Source: Faucicola sp041855445
GTDB lineage: Bacteria; Pseudomonadota; Gammaproteobacteria; Pseudomonadales; Moraxellaceae
NCBI GenBank assembly: GCA_041855445.1
Contig: JBHAEG010000058.1
Location: forward strand, 1-64,000
Length of the DNA: 64,000 nucleotides
Reading direction: 5' to 3'
In this document: in pieces, positions 8,600 through 17,662 of the stretch
Layout: each line of letters starts with the position of its first letter
How positions within the stretch are numbered: the stretch's first letter is position 1
Notes under the pieces: model-generated
Told to the model about the DNA's origin: nothing
The model's database searches: none
What the model saw: the letters and a program-made list of their open reading frames with translations, nothing else
Position numbers and translations under genes: made by a program

Positions 8600-9775
8600 T
8601 TAAGAAAAAGCTTGAATACCTGTTTGGGCACGGCCTAAAATCAAGCCATGAATGTCGTGTGTACCTTCATAAGTATTGACTGCCTCAAGGTTCATTACAT
8701 GACGAATTACATGGAATTCATCAGAAATACCATTGCCACCGTGCATGTCACGAGCCACACGAGCAATCGCTAATGCTTTACCACAGTTGTTACGTTTGAT
8801 TAAAGAAATCATTTCAGGAGCAGCTTTGTCTTCGTCCATTAAACGACCAACTTGCAATGCTGCTTGTAAACCTAACGTAATTTCTGTTTGCATTTCTGCT
8901 AATTTTAATTGTACTAATTGAGTGGCTGCCAATGGACGACCAAATTGTTGTCTATCTAATGTATATTGACGGGCAGCATGCCAACAAAATTCAGCCGCTC
9001 CCATCGCACCCCATGCGATACCATAACGGGCTTTATTTAAACAACCAAACGGACCTTTTAAGCCTCGAATTTCAGGAAACGCATTTTCTTCTGGTACAAA
9101 GACATTGTCCATGACAACTTCACCAGTGATTGAAGCACGTAATGAAAATTTACCTTCAATTTTTGGTGCAGATAGACCTTCCATACCTTTTTCTAAAATA
9201 AACCCACGAATTTGACCTTCGTCATCTTTTGCCCAAATGACAAACACATCAGCAATTGGCGAGTTAGTAATCCACATTTTTGTGCCTTTTAGCTGATAAC
9301 CGCCATCAACTTTTCTAGCACGAGTTTGCATTGACGCAGGGTCAGAACCAGCATTAGGCTCAGTTAAACCAAAACAACCCACATATTCACCAGTGGCTAA
9401 TTTTGGTAAATATTTTTCTTTTTGAGCATCAGTACCATAACTATAAATTGGGTGCATGACTAAACTTGACTGAACACTCATCGCCGAACGATAGCCAGAA
9501 TCTACATTTTCTACCGCACGAGCGATTAAACCATAAGCAACACTTGATAACCCAGCACAACCATAACCATCAATTGTGACACCTAATAAACCAAGCTCAC
9601 CCATTTGACGCATGATATTACGGTCAAAATGTTCATGACGGTTGGCTTGTAGAACATTTGGCATTAATTCATTTTGGCAAAATTTTTGGGCTTCATGGTA
9701 AACGGCACGTTCTTCCTCAGTTAATAATGTATCAAGTAATAATGCGTCTTCCCAGTTAAATGGAGCTCTAGACAT
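8600..9775 (-). CDS. gcdH: Glutaryl-CoA dehydrogenase
   Basis: 391 residues. This FAD acyl-CoA dehydrogenase would oxidise and decarboxylate glutaryl-CoA to crotonyl-CoA in lysine, tryptophan and glutarate degradation, passing electrons to ETF. The N-terminal NWEDALLLDTLLTEEER, the mid-domain GLTEPNAGSDPASM and the C-terminal TYEGTHDIHGLILGR are family hallmarks. The catalytic Glu falls at position 370, the position known for GcdH. The ATG at 9775 is chosen over the in-frame TTG at 9781 because aagga sits 6 nt upstream of the ATG. The CoA-transferase follows 97 nt downstream. Confidence 0.93.
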   Translation of the reverse strand: MSRAPFNWEDALLLDTLLTEEERAVYHEAQKFCQNELMPNVLQANRHEHFDRNIMRQMGELGLLGVTIDGYGCAGLSSVAYGLIARAVENVDSGYRSAMSVQSSLVMHPIYSYGTDAQKEKYLPKLATGEYVGCFGLTEPNAGSDPASMQTRARKVDGGYQLKGTKMWITNSPIADVFVIWAKDDEGQIRGFILEKGMEGLSAPKIEGKFSLRASITGEVVMDNVFVPEENAFPEIRGLKGPFGCLNKARYGIAWGAMGAAEFCWHAARQYTLDRQQFGRPLAATQLVQLKLAEMQTEITLGLQAALQVGRLMDEDKAAPEMISLIKRNNCGKALAIARVARDMHGGNGISDEFHVIRHVMNLEAVNTYEGTHDIHGLILGRAQTGIQAFS

Positions 9776-9879
9776 AATCAATCCTTACCTTAATTTTATG
9801 AAATCAGCGGTTGAAGTTTCACAATACGGAACTGTAGTTTCATTGAATGGAATTATTAAAACAGAAATTTAGCAAAAAG

Positions 9880-10536
9880 TCAAAGAGTTTCAACGGGGCA
9901 AATCATTGTCTTTAATTGTTGGCTGGCATGTTGAATATCGTTTTGTGCCAAAATTGCTGAAACTACGGCAAACCCTTGAACGGCTATTTGTTGCTTGACT
10001 AAATTTTGCTGTAATATTGGTAATGTTATTTGATGAATACCGCCAATTGTAACAATTGGCAAATCAACGGCATCACGAATTTGTTTTAATGTATGAATAT
10101 CAATCACTTGGGTATCTTGCTTGGTAGTGGTTGTAAACATTGCTCCAACACCTAAATAATCTGCCCCATCTTGCTGAGCTTGTTTAGCTTGTGCAACCGT
10201 TTTTGTCGTTACACCAATAATTTTTTTTGTGCCTAAAATTTTGCGAGCGATATGGGCAGGCAAGTCATTTTGTCCAAGATGAACACCATCAGCATCAATT
10301 GCCAAAGCAATATCTAATCTATCATTTATCAATAAAGGAATTTGATATTTTTGACAAATTTTTTGCACTGCCAATGCCTGTTGATAAAAATCCTTTGTCG
10401 TGGTGGTTTTTTCTCGTAACTGAACCAACGTTACCCCACCAAGAATTGCCTGTTCAACGGCTTCTGCTAATGTGTTTGTTGTCATTAACTGGCTGTCAGT
10501 AACTAAATACAAAGAGTAATCAATATTTTTTTGCAT
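9880..10536 (-). CDS. thiE: Thiamine-phosphate synthase
   Basis: 218 residues forming a complete TIM-barrel enzyme. It joins HMP pyrophosphate and thiazole phosphate to give thiamine monophosphate. Visible motifs are LVQLREK, the DGVHLGQNDL phosphate/pyrophosphate segment, VGAMFTTTTKQ and IVTIGGI. The gene starts 4 nt after the stop of a BASS-type transporter on the same strand, so the two form an operon. No TPP riboswitch was recognised upstream of the operon. A second ThiE-like domain is fused to a Nudix domain at 40067-41056. Confidence 0.93.
   Translation of the reverse strand: MQKNIDYSLYLVTDSQLMTTNTLAEAVEQAILGGVTLVQLREKTTTTKDFYQQALAVQKICQKYQIPLLINDRLDIALAIDADGVHLGQNDLPAHIARKILGTKKIIGVTTKTVAQAKQAQQDGADYLGVGAMFTTTTKQDTQVIDIHTLKQIRDAVDLPIVTIGGIHQITLPILQQNLVKQQIAVQGFAVVSAILAQNDIQHASQQLKTMICPVETL
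10255..10264 (+). repeat. Uptake-sequence-like 10-mer ggcaggcaag, exact copy
   Basis: Exact copy within thiE, antisense to that gene. Confidence 0.55.
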
Positions 10537-10540
10537 AAAA

Positions 10541-11470
10541 TTAACCTTGATTAAATGGATTTTGTTGATGTTTTTTAGCCATGTACTTACCTAAAGACGG
10601 TAAACAAAACATTGGAAACTGTAATGCTCCAATTAATGGTAAAAATGCTGTACCTAAAAAAGGCATCGCAATTGTATAAGTTAATAATGTATTGCGACCG
10701 CCACATACTAACGAAGCGATAATCGCAGGCTCATAACCTTGTTTACGATAAACAACATACGCTCCAAAATAAAAAATAAACGCCAAAGCAAACGCAATCG
10801 CTAAAAAACTTAACGCCTGCATTGGGCTATTATCAAACGTTTGTCGAAATGCTCCCATTAATCCTAATGGAAAAGTCAATAATAATAAAACATTAAATTG
10901 AGCCACTTTAGGATACCAAACTTGTAATGTTGATGCAGGGATTACATAACGAGCTAACACTGCCAACATAATTGGTAAAGCAATATAAATAACTAACCGT
11001 TGTATATATAATGCTAAATCTAAAGTTGCACCATCGCTGGCTAATAGCCATAACACCAACAATAATGACAACGGCATTAATAAAGTTGCTAAAATCGTTT
11101 TTGCCATTGCTGACAACGCATCAAAACCAACAGCATTTACAATAGCACCACTGCCAAACAATGGAGCTGTTGCCCCAATTGCTGAAATTGCTAATAACAA
11201 ATCACCTCTAGCACCTAACATATAGGCTAAAATAGTCACAAACATACAGATAACTGTACATTGGAAAAAAGCAAAAATCCACACTGAAGAATGAAACAAA
11301 CGTTTTACTAATAATTTTTGATTGATACCCAACAAAGTAAAAAACATCAGAAAAAATAAAATCTGTGGCAAATATCTTAATACTGCATTAGATACATCGG
11401 GAAAAATCATGCCAATAACACATAATAAAGGCATAAAAATGGTACTGTGTTTTGCAATAAATTTAAGCAT
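10541..11470 (-). CDS. BASS-type (bile acid:Na+ symporter-like) transporter
   Basis: 309 residues with about ten hydrophobic helices. The hydrophobic pattern, the central GATAPLFGSGAIVNAVG region and the Gly-Gly-Arg-Asn segment near the C-terminus (VCGGRNTLLTYT) fit the BASS superfamily of organic-anion symporters. The start is set at the ATG at 11470 (MLKFIAKHS). An upstream in-frame ATG at 11545 would add 25 residues without a better ribosome site. thiE follows after 4 nt, so the substrate could be a thiamine precursor or metabolite. That is inference from context, because BASS members carry varied substrates, including pantothenate precursors. Confidence 0.7.
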   Translation of the reverse strand: MLKFIAKHSTIFMPLLCVIGMIFPDVSNAVLRYLPQILFFLMFFTLLGINQKLLVKRLFHSSVWIFAFFQCTVICMFVTILAYMLGARGDLLLAISAIGATAPLFGSGAIVNAVGFDALSAMAKTILATLLMPLSLLLVLWLLASDGATLDLALYIQRLVIYIALPIMLAVLARYVIPASTLQVWYPKVAQFNVLLLLTFPLGLMGAFRQTFDNSPMQALSFLAIAFALAFIFYFGAYVVYRKQGYEPAIIASLVCGGRNTLLTYTIAMPFLGTAFLPLIGALQFPMFCLPSLGKYMAKKHQQNPFNQG

Positions 11471-11855
11471 AAAAAAATCTCTGAAGTTAAAATGAATTTT
11501 TACCATTTTATAAAAGATTTGTGTTATAATCAGCGTACATTTCAATTATCCTCACACAATAATAATTAAAAATCTTATCACTCAAGCAGTTCATCTTTTT
11601 TAGTAAAAATCCCGAATTGATAGATTATAGTCAAAACCTTAAACGGAAGGCAATACAATTTCGCATAACAATTATTATGTTAAATAATCAATTTGTGTAT
11701 TATTGTAGTAATATGTAGTATGATAATATGTATCATACAATTTAATATTTAATACAAAATTATCCTGAATTTCAGATGATTTATTGCTATCTTTGTTGCA
11801 TAATAATCAACATATAAACAGTTCATATGTTTTTATTGAAAAATAAGGAAAAAAT
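11471..11855. other. Divergent intergenic region with 21-bp palindrome
   Basis: 385 nt of AT-rich DNA separate the BASS transporter (minus) and roxA (plus). I see promoter-like AT tracts and one perfect inverted repeat at 11718-11738. I see no RNA gene or riboswitch, and no small ORF I would support. Confidence 0.5.
11718..11738. promoter_or_regulatory. Perfect inverted repeat, possible operator
   Basis: gtatgata (11718-11725) and tatcatac (11731-11738) are perfect 8-bp arms around a 5-nt centre. The spacing suits a dimeric regulator. It could act on either divergent gene. Confidence 0.4.
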
Positions 11856-13016
11856 ATGTCAGATGCTACAATTGCTTTTTGTTTACCAGCTCACATCAGC
11901 CCACAACAGTTTTTAACTGAATATTGGCAAAAAAAACCATTGTTAATTAAGCAAGGTTTGCCATATTTAATAGGTATGTTTGAACCGTCAGATATTTTGG
12001 AATTAGCAACCGATGAAGATGTTTCAGCAAGATTAATTACCCAAGCGGAAAATTGGACATTAACAAATAGTCCTTTGACCAGAGCAAATTTTCAAAACTT
12101 GCCCGCCCTTTGGACGGTATTAATACAAAATATGGAACAATGGTCGCCTGAATTGGCAAATTTATGGCACGCATTTGATTTTATTCCACAGTGGCAACGT
12201 GATGACATTATGGTGTCATTTGCTCCAACGGGTGGCTCTGTTGGTAAACATTATGATGATTATGATGTTTTTTTGGCTCAAGGTTTTGGCGAACGCCGTT
12301 GGCAATTAGGAAAATGGTGCGATGAAAATACAGCTTTTATTAAAAATCAACCAATTCGTATTTTTGATGATATGGGTGAGATTATTTTTGATGAAATATT
12401 AGAAGCTGGTGATGTGTTGTATGTTCCACCTCGTCTTTCTCATTATGGTATTGCTCAAAACGATTGTTTAACTTTTTCATTTGGTTTTCGTAGACCTAAT
12501 CTCATGCAACTTTTTGATAATCTTGCAGATGTTAGTACCCATCAAGATAAATTAGCAACGCCTTTATTTATTCATCAGCCGTTACATCAGGCAGGCAAGC
12601 TAGATAATGAAAGTATTAATGATATTAAGTGTCAATTAATTGATTTTTTAAATTCTTCTGCAGGAGAGCAACTAATTAAACAAACAATTTGTGAAACTGT
12701 GAGTAAACGTCAATATGATTTAATGCCCGTAAATGATTATGTAAATCCTGATGAAATACTAACAGCATTGCAACAAGGTGCTGTTTTATCTCAAGATTTA
12801 GCCAGTCGTATCATTTATTGTGATAATCCAACGCAGGTATTTATTAATGGTGAATTGTTAGAAAACCTTGAAACTTCATCTTTGGCATTGCTCATTCGTT
12901 TAGCAAATGGTGAAAATATAACCATTGATGATATTTTACAGGCGAATATTGATGTTGATGATATATGCGAATGGATAGAAAATAGTTGGGTTATACTGCA
13001 AGAAAGCGATAGTTAA
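11856..13016 (+). CDS. roxA: Ribosomal protein L16 arginine 3-hydroxylase (YcfD/RoxA, JmjC-type oxygenase)
   Basis: 386 residues. This Fe(II)/2-oxoglutarate oxygenase hydroxylates an arginine of ribosomal protein uL16. The iron triad is visible: H132 and D134 in KHYDDYDVF, then H196 in PPRLSHYG. The N-terminal stretch FLTEYWQKKPLLIKQGLP and GFGERRWQLGKW are characteristic of the YcfD group. A helical and winged C-terminal domain follows (about 220-386). The ATG at 11856 is preceded by aagga. It is monocistronic and ends at an inverted-repeat stem shared with the convergent lipoprotein gene. Confidence 0.9.
   Translation: MSDATIAFCLPAHISPQQFLTEYWQKKPLLIKQGLPYLIGMFEPSDILELATDEDVSARLITQAENWTLTNSPLTRANFQNLPALWTVLIQNMEQWSPELANLWHAFDFIPQWQRDDIMVSFAPTGGSVGKHYDDYDVFLAQGFGERRWQLGKWCDENTAFIKNQPIRIFDDMGEIIFDEILEAGDVLYVPPRLSHYGIAQNDCLTFSFGFRRPNLMQLFDNLADVSTHQDKLATPLFIHQPLHQAGKLDNESINDIKCQLIDFLNSSAGEQLIKQTICETVSKRQYDLMPVNDYVNPDEILTALQQGAVLSQDLASRIIYCDNPTQVFINGELLENLETSSLALLIRLANGENITIDDILQANIDVDDICEWIENSWVILQESDS
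12590..12599 (+). repeat. Uptake-sequence-like 10-mer ggcaggcaag, exact copy
   Basis: Exact copy within roxA, sense strand, preceded by ca and followed by c. Confidence 0.55.
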
Positions 13017-13036
13017 TTATTTATAATAGGATAAAT

Positions 13037-13071
13037 GGCAGGCAAGTTTTAAAAATTTAAACTTGCCTGCC
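13037..13071. terminator. Bidirectional terminator built from an inverted pair of the ggcaggcaag motif
   Basis: ggcaggcaagttt (13037-13049) pairs perfectly with aaacttgcctgcc (13059-13071), giving a 13-bp stem with a 9-nt loop. It lies between the convergent stops of roxA (13016) and the lipoprotein gene (13085). The stem contains one forward and one reverse exact copy of the dispersed 10-mer. Uptake sequences of Neisseria and Haemophilus often sit as inverted pairs at gene ends in the same way. Confidence 0.7.
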
Positions 13072-13084
13072 CATATTAAATTAA

Positions 13085-14767
13085 CTATTTATTTTCAATC
13101 AGTTTATCTGATGTTTTGGTTGTTGGCTCAAAGTTTTCACAATATTTTTGAAAGTCTTTAAAATCGGCACTGTCATCACATTTTTTGGCAGTTTTATCGA
13201 CTAAACACTTGGTTTCTTTTAAGTTGTCGTATAGTGTTTGACAACGTTCTGCCTGTTTACTGTCATTGACATATTTATAATAACTGTCAATTAATTCAAT
13301 AAAATCTGATTTTTGTCCAAATAAACGGCGTGAATTATCGAGGTCTTTAATACGTTTCATTTCCTCAATACCATTAATAATATTCGATTTTTCACTGTTA
13401 TCATCATAAATGGTTTTAGTTAATTGTTGTAAAGTGTCGGGTCTGTTCGCTTGTGCGACTAACTGTAAATCGGGGTCAAACGTCAGCCATGTATTAATTT
13501 GAATAGGTTGTTTTAACACACTTACTTGATTTTCTACATAAATCTGTTTAATTTTTTGATTATCCAACACAAAATAAATATCTTGCCCTGTAAACTGTGT
13601 TGGTGTTTCAAATTCTGCAATCAGCTTTTCTTCTAAATTTTTAGTTAGCTTATCTTTATAAATTTGCCAAGCTTGTTGATTGTCTGCCCGTTGTAAAGAT
13701 TGGTCTTTGGCAATTGCTTCATCAACTTGATAAATGAAATTATTAATAACGTCCTGATATAAGTTACTTTGGTCTTTGGCGGACTGCTTCCAATGAATAA
13801 TAACCCCACTTTTATCCAATTTTTGACTAATATTAGTAATCTTAGGGTTTAAATTTTCAGCATTGACTATGCTAAACTGACTATCTGGCAATGCGTCAAA
13901 GCCATCTTTGATTGCATTTAACCATGCTTTAGCGGTGATATCACTCGGCACTTTTTGATTTTTTGGTTTGTCAAATTTGTACCATTTATCTTTCCATGAC
14001 ATACCTAATTTATTATCTAGATGAATTGCTACCATTGGTATAAATATGTCAGGTTTGACATAAATTGCTTGCTGTTTCCAGTCGGCAACAATGGGTAAAC
14101 GATAATGATATTTCAAGTTTTTATTTTCAAATCCTGCATCAAACTGTACAACAAGCTGTTTATCCGATGGTCGATAAATACCTGTAACAACCATTTTTCC
14201 TGATTTAGAAACAAAATTATTTAGGCTGTTTAACTGACTTTCTGATAAGCCAAAACCTGTCAATATATTTACTAAATCGTAATCTTCAGGCGATGTCCCC
14301 ATGCCCATCGTTGCTATATTGCTTTCATTACTAAAAAAAGTCTCTTTAGCTTCTTCATAACATTTTTGATAGGTTTGTTTGATATTATCATAGAAAGCCT
14401 TTTTTTCCTCAGATAAATTATCAATCTGTGTATAATCAGTAATATTGTCAGCTTTCATGCGTTCAATAAAGGCACGGTCATGTAAATCTTGACATTCTGT
14501 CATTTTTTCTAAATCGCCCAATTCAGCAGATAATGGTTTTTTTTCAGATTTTTCCAAATATACTTGCTGTTCAGCTATCCAGTTTTGATTTTGATACAGC
14601 GTATTTTTAATTGCTAAACTTAATACAGATTTACTTTGATGTTGCTTGACATCTAACACAGAATTTGCATTTTTTTTGGCACTACTAGTGGCGTTAGATA
14701 AAGTTTGGCAACCAACAAGGGTAAATGTGGCAGTGGTTGTCAAGGCAATTAATAATTGATGTTTCAT
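13085..14767 (-). CDS. Large lipoprotein of unknown function, paralogue of the adjacent gene
   Basis: 560 residues from the ATG at 14767. An in-frame TTG at 14782 is the less likely start. The N-terminus is a lipoprotein signal peptide ending in LVGC, with C20 as the lipidated cysteine. The rest is hydrophilic and presumably periplasmic or surface-exposed. It shares an ordered series of segments with the next gene: an early Cys-containing helical region, a LTGFGLSESQ block, a 'PxxxD' strand region before PDIFIPMVAI, and a conserved central region. It belongs to no family I recognise. The two genes, 53 nt apart, look like a tandem duplication and probably one operon. Confidence 0.75.
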   Translation of the reverse strand: MKHQLLIALTTTATFTLVGCQTLSNATSSAKKNANSVLDVKQHQSKSVLSLAIKNTLYQNQNWIAEQQVYLEKSEKKPLSAELGDLEKMTECQDLHDRAFIERMKADNITDYTQIDNLSEEKKAFYDNIKQTYQKCYEEAKETFFSNESNIATMGMGTSPEDYDLVNILTGFGLSESQLNSLNNFVSKSGKMVVTGIYRPSDKQLVVQFDAGFENKNLKYHYRLPIVADWKQQAIYVKPDIFIPMVAIHLDNKLGMSWKDKWYKFDKPKNQKVPSDITAKAWLNAIKDGFDALPDSQFSIVNAENLNPKITNISQKLDKSGVIIHWKQSAKDQSNLYQDVINNFIYQVDEAIAKDQSLQRADNQQAWQIYKDKLTKNLEEKLIAEFETPTQFTGQDIYFVLDNQKIKQIYVENQVSVLKQPIQINTWLTFDPDLQLVAQANRPDTLQQLTKTIYDDNSEKSNIINGIEEMKRIKDLDNSRRLFGQKSDFIELIDSYYKYVNDSKQAERCQTLYDNLKETKCLVDKTAKKCDDSADFKDFQKYCENFEPTTKTSDKLIENK

Positions 14768-14820
14768 ACTTTTTTCCGTCAATTTGTCAATCTGTGAGGC
14801 ATTTTGCTACAATAAAATTG

Positions 14821-16536
14821 TTATTTTGCAACGGTAATACCTGAATTTATTTCAACGACTGGCTGAGGCTCTACCTCTGTCACACAACTGCCATCTTCTG
14901 CTTCACAAGCAATATCACTCACCGCATCTTCATAGTCATAACTTAACCGTGCATAATTTGCTTGTTTTTTTAGATTGCTTTCACTTAAATAAGTGTCTAA
15001 TAACTTATTACCATCAATCACATCGGTTGGTTTTGGTTGATAGTATTTATGAACGGTTTGTCCTTGTGTATAGGTGATTTTATTGGTGGTAATGGTTTTT
15101 GCCTTGGCATTTAATAAATTAGAATGATAACTATTGATTTTACGGTAAGCGATTAATTGATTATTTTTATCAAAGTAATAATAATTATATCCTTGATACG
15201 AAATTGGCAATATCGTTTCTACTAATTGAGCAATTTTTGCCAAATCATCTGCTCGATAAATTTTATTCCACGTTGAAAATAATTCTAACGCTAAACGAAA
15301 ATCTTCATTATTTTCAATATATTCAGGGTGTTGTTTACTAATTTTTTGTAAATCCGCTGTCCAATACTTTAACGTACGTCCTAACAAAAAGCCAAAATCT
15401 CGGCTATTCATGTTGATTTTAATGACTCGTTTTGCCTCAATTGAACGTGCATATTCATCGATTAATACATCACTAAATTTTTCAGGGTCAATATCACCAT
15501 ATGCCTGACCAATAGATTTAATTAAACTATCTTTTAATAAAACCAATGGAATATTTTGTTTTAAATCTTCTGGTATATACAATTTAACAGACTTGCCTGC
15601 CAAATCTTCTGGCAATTCTTTATCAAACAAAATACTTGCCATTGGCAATATAATATCTGGTTCAAACGTAATACTTAACTCATTCATATCAACCAAGACA
15701 GGTATTCGTTTATAACGTTCGGAAAATTGTTGCTGGCTTTTTTCTTCTAAAACTGTGCTAAATTGCGATAAATCTTTATTATAACTACCTTTATAATCAA
15801 TCACTTGTGGCTGAATATAACTGTCATTAATCACTTGAATTTGTTCGGGTGTTAGCTGAAATTTTGTTAAAATTGAACCTATTGAAAAATCTTCATCATT
15901 ATCAAGTGTTTTGTCATCAATATTATCCAACGGTGCGTTATGAGCATTGATTTCATTTAATTTATCAATAAAACGCTGTATCGCTTTACGATAATCTTTT
16001 TCATGACTGAGTTTTGATAGTGCTTCATCGATGGTTGCTTGGTCTACTTTACTTTCGTTGATACTTGCTTGAGCTTGTTCCACACACACAATATATTTTT
16101 TATTTTCATTAAAAATGATGTCATTTAAAGCAGTTTCGTCAATATCACCAGCAATATAATCATCAATCATATCATTATAAGCACTTTCATAACTTGCTTC
16201 ACAAGCTAATTCTTCTGCACTCAAATTACGTTTGGCTTTTTCATTGGTGTAATCACTAAAATAATTATTTAATAGTGCTAACATTAAACTATGGTCTTTT
16301 GCCTCAATGTCTTGTTCGTTATATAATGTATCTATTTGATATTTTGTAGTCTTTTCATAATCATAACTTTTATCAAACCGTCCAATCATCGTTTGACGCA
16401 TTAATTGATGAGCGGTTAATTTTTCGGCTTGTGCTGTTTGTGTGCTTGAATGTTGGGCAATTGTTTGACAGCCTGACAGTGTGAGTATTGCGGTGATAAT
16501 TGCTATCAATAATGGATTTTTCGCAAAAAATTTCAT
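14821..16536 (-). CDS. Large lipoprotein of unknown function, paralogue of the adjacent gene
   Basis: 571 residues from the ATG at 16536, with aagga upstream. The more distal in-frame start at 16593 would bury the signal peptide. The lipobox is LSGC, with C23 lipidated. It aligns in order with the downstream lipoprotein (LTKFQLTPEQ opposite LTGFGLSESQ, and PDIILPMASILFDKEL opposite PDIFIPMVAIHLDNKL), at low overall identity. There is no enzymatic motif that I can identify. It is first in the probable two-gene operon and divergent from the gene at 16694. Confidence 0.75.
   Translation of the reverse strand: MKFFAKNPLLIAIITAILTLSGCQTIAQHSSTQTAQAEKLTAHQLMRQTMIGRFDKSYDYEKTTKYQIDTLYNEQDIEAKDHSLMLALLNNYFSDYTNEKAKRNLSAEELACEASYESAYNDMIDDYIAGDIDETALNDIIFNENKKYIVCVEQAQASINESKVDQATIDEALSKLSHEKDYRKAIQRFIDKLNEINAHNAPLDNIDDKTLDNDEDFSIGSILTKFQLTPEQIQVINDSYIQPQVIDYKGSYNKDLSQFSTVLEEKSQQQFSERYKRIPVLVDMNELSITFEPDIILPMASILFDKELPEDLAGKSVKLYIPEDLKQNIPLVLLKDSLIKSIGQAYGDIDPEKFSDVLIDEYARSIEAKRVIKINMNSRDFGFLLGRTLKYWTADLQKISKQHPEYIENNEDFRLALELFSTWNKIYRADDLAKIAQLVETILPISYQGYNYYYFDKNNQLIAYRKINSYHSNLLNAKAKTITTNKITYTQGQTVHKYYQPKPTDVIDGNKLLDTYLSESNLKKQANYARLSYDYEDAVSDIACEAEDGSCVTEVEPQPVVEINSGITVAK
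15592..15601 (-). repeat. Uptake-sequence-like 10-mer, exact copy (cttgcctgcc on + strand)
   Basis: Exact reverse-strand copy inside the second lipoprotein gene, sense relative to that gene. Confidence 0.55.
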
Positions 16537-16693
16537 TCTGGTTGTTTCCTTGGTTGCCACATTAGCGAAAAGTTTCGTTACACAGTAAAACATTATAAAC
16601 AGAATATATCAAAGTTAAAATAGTAATTCTGTTTTTTAGATGGTTTATATTTGTTACAATACTAAGAACTTTTACATTTATTTTTTATCTACT

Positions 16694-17368
16694 ATGAGTC
16701 AATATTATTTTGGATTTTTACCATCAGCTATCTTAATACAAAATATTAGTGAATTAAATCAACTGGTTGCTAATCGAAGTAACGAACGTTATGATACATA
16801 TCGCAATCAAATTGTGCATTTAATTAGTAAAGAATTATTGGAGGCGATGTTAGTCAAATTAATTGATAATTTGCCTGATACGTCAGAAAGAAAAGCTCAT
16901 TTAATCAAAATTTGTCAAAGTATTGAAACGGCTGTTGATAAATTAATTGATACAATAATTGGCTCTGCCAGTAATCAGGAAGTGTTACCCAGTGTTGATT
17001 TTTTACAACAAAAAACCTTGCTCGTTGATAATCAAGGGCAACAACGAATAGGCTTTCAGTTAGAAGAAAATCTTGCAAGAAATTTATTAAAAAGTTTTGC
17101 TAATGTAAAACAGGGTAATGGTATATCAGAAGTCAAAAATTTAACAGATTTATTAACTCAATTATCGCAGGCAAGCTTACAACATTTTTTAACAGATTTT
17201 ACTAAAACGTTAAATTTAGGCTTATTAAAACGTTCTGCTATTCCGATTGCTCATGGCGTTATTGCAAAAGGTGTGGATATTGCTGTACATAAATTATTAC
17301 CACAATTGCAACAAGAAGCTTTAGAACGTTTAGTCAATTATTATGGACAACTGATTGTGGAAAAATAA
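16694..17368 (+). CDS. Unknown cytoplasmic protein
   Basis: 224 residues from the ATG at 16694 (MSQYYFGFLPSAILIQNISE). An in-frame start at 16640 would add 18 residues of unlikely composition. There is no signal peptide or membrane helix. The protein is predicted mostly helical, with leucine-rich amphipathic stretches and a C-terminal region containing a run of small and hydrophobic residues (IPIAHGVIAKGVDIAVHKLL). It is not recognised. It is divergent from the lipoprotein pair and convergent with the DUF2892/rhodanese cluster, with a hairpin between them. Confidence 0.65.
   Translation: MSQYYFGFLPSAILIQNISELNQLVANRSNERYDTYRNQIVHLISKELLEAMLVKLIDNLPDTSERKAHLIKICQSIETAVDKLIDTIIGSASNQEVLPSVDFLQQKTLLVDNQGQQRIGFQLEENLARNLLKSFANVKQGNGISEVKNLTDLLTQLSQASLQHFLTDFTKTLNLGLLKRSAIPIAHGVIAKGVDIAVHKLLPQLQQEALERLVNYYGQLIVEK
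17166..17175 (+). repeat. Uptake-sequence-like motif, 9 of 10 match (cgcaggcaag)
   Basis: One-mismatch copy within the unknown gene at 16694. Confidence 0.4.
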
Positions 17369-17382
17369 TGACATTGCGATTA

Positions 17383-17416
17383 GGATTAGGGTTATACTTT
17401 GCGATTACCCTAATCC
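17383..17416. terminator. Hairpin between convergent genes
   Basis: ggattagggt (17383-17392) pairs with accctaatcc (17407-17416). The stem is 10 bp and lies between convergent stops. Only a short T-rich tract follows. Confidence 0.5.
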
Positions 17417-17437
17417 CTCATCTTTGTGATATTTATT

Positions 17438-17620
17438 TTACTTCTTTGTTGAAAAACCAATTAAACGATATATCGGACAAAAATTCATAAATGCTGTCAG
17501 TAATAAAATAACCCCAATATAACCCCATAATCCAATAACTTTAGTCACTGCTAAACCAACCAACACCGCACCTAACACAAAACGCAAAATACGGTCAATT
17601 TGTCCAAGATTTGCTTTCAT
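17438..17620 (-). CDS. DUF2892 (YgaP-type) small membrane protein
   Basis: 60 residues from the ATG at 17620, with gagga 7-11 nt upstream. Two membrane helices and the FCPIYRLIG motif match the DUF2892 domain found at the C-terminus of YgaP rhodaneses. It is the last gene of an ArsR-rhodanese-DUF2892 cluster. It is probably an inner-membrane partner in persulfide handling, and its exact role is unknown. Confidence 0.8.
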   Translation of the reverse strand: MKANLGQIDRILRFVLGAVLVGLAVTKVIGLWGYIGVILLLTAFMNFCPIYRLIGFSTKK

Positions 17621-17662
17621 ATGAACTTCCTCACTTAATAAATAATGTAGTAGAGCAATCAA

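Noticed and set aside
11471..11855. TPP riboswitch ahead of the thiE operon
   Set aside because: Neither the ctgaga nor the acctgatctggataatgcc-type box is present on the minus strand.
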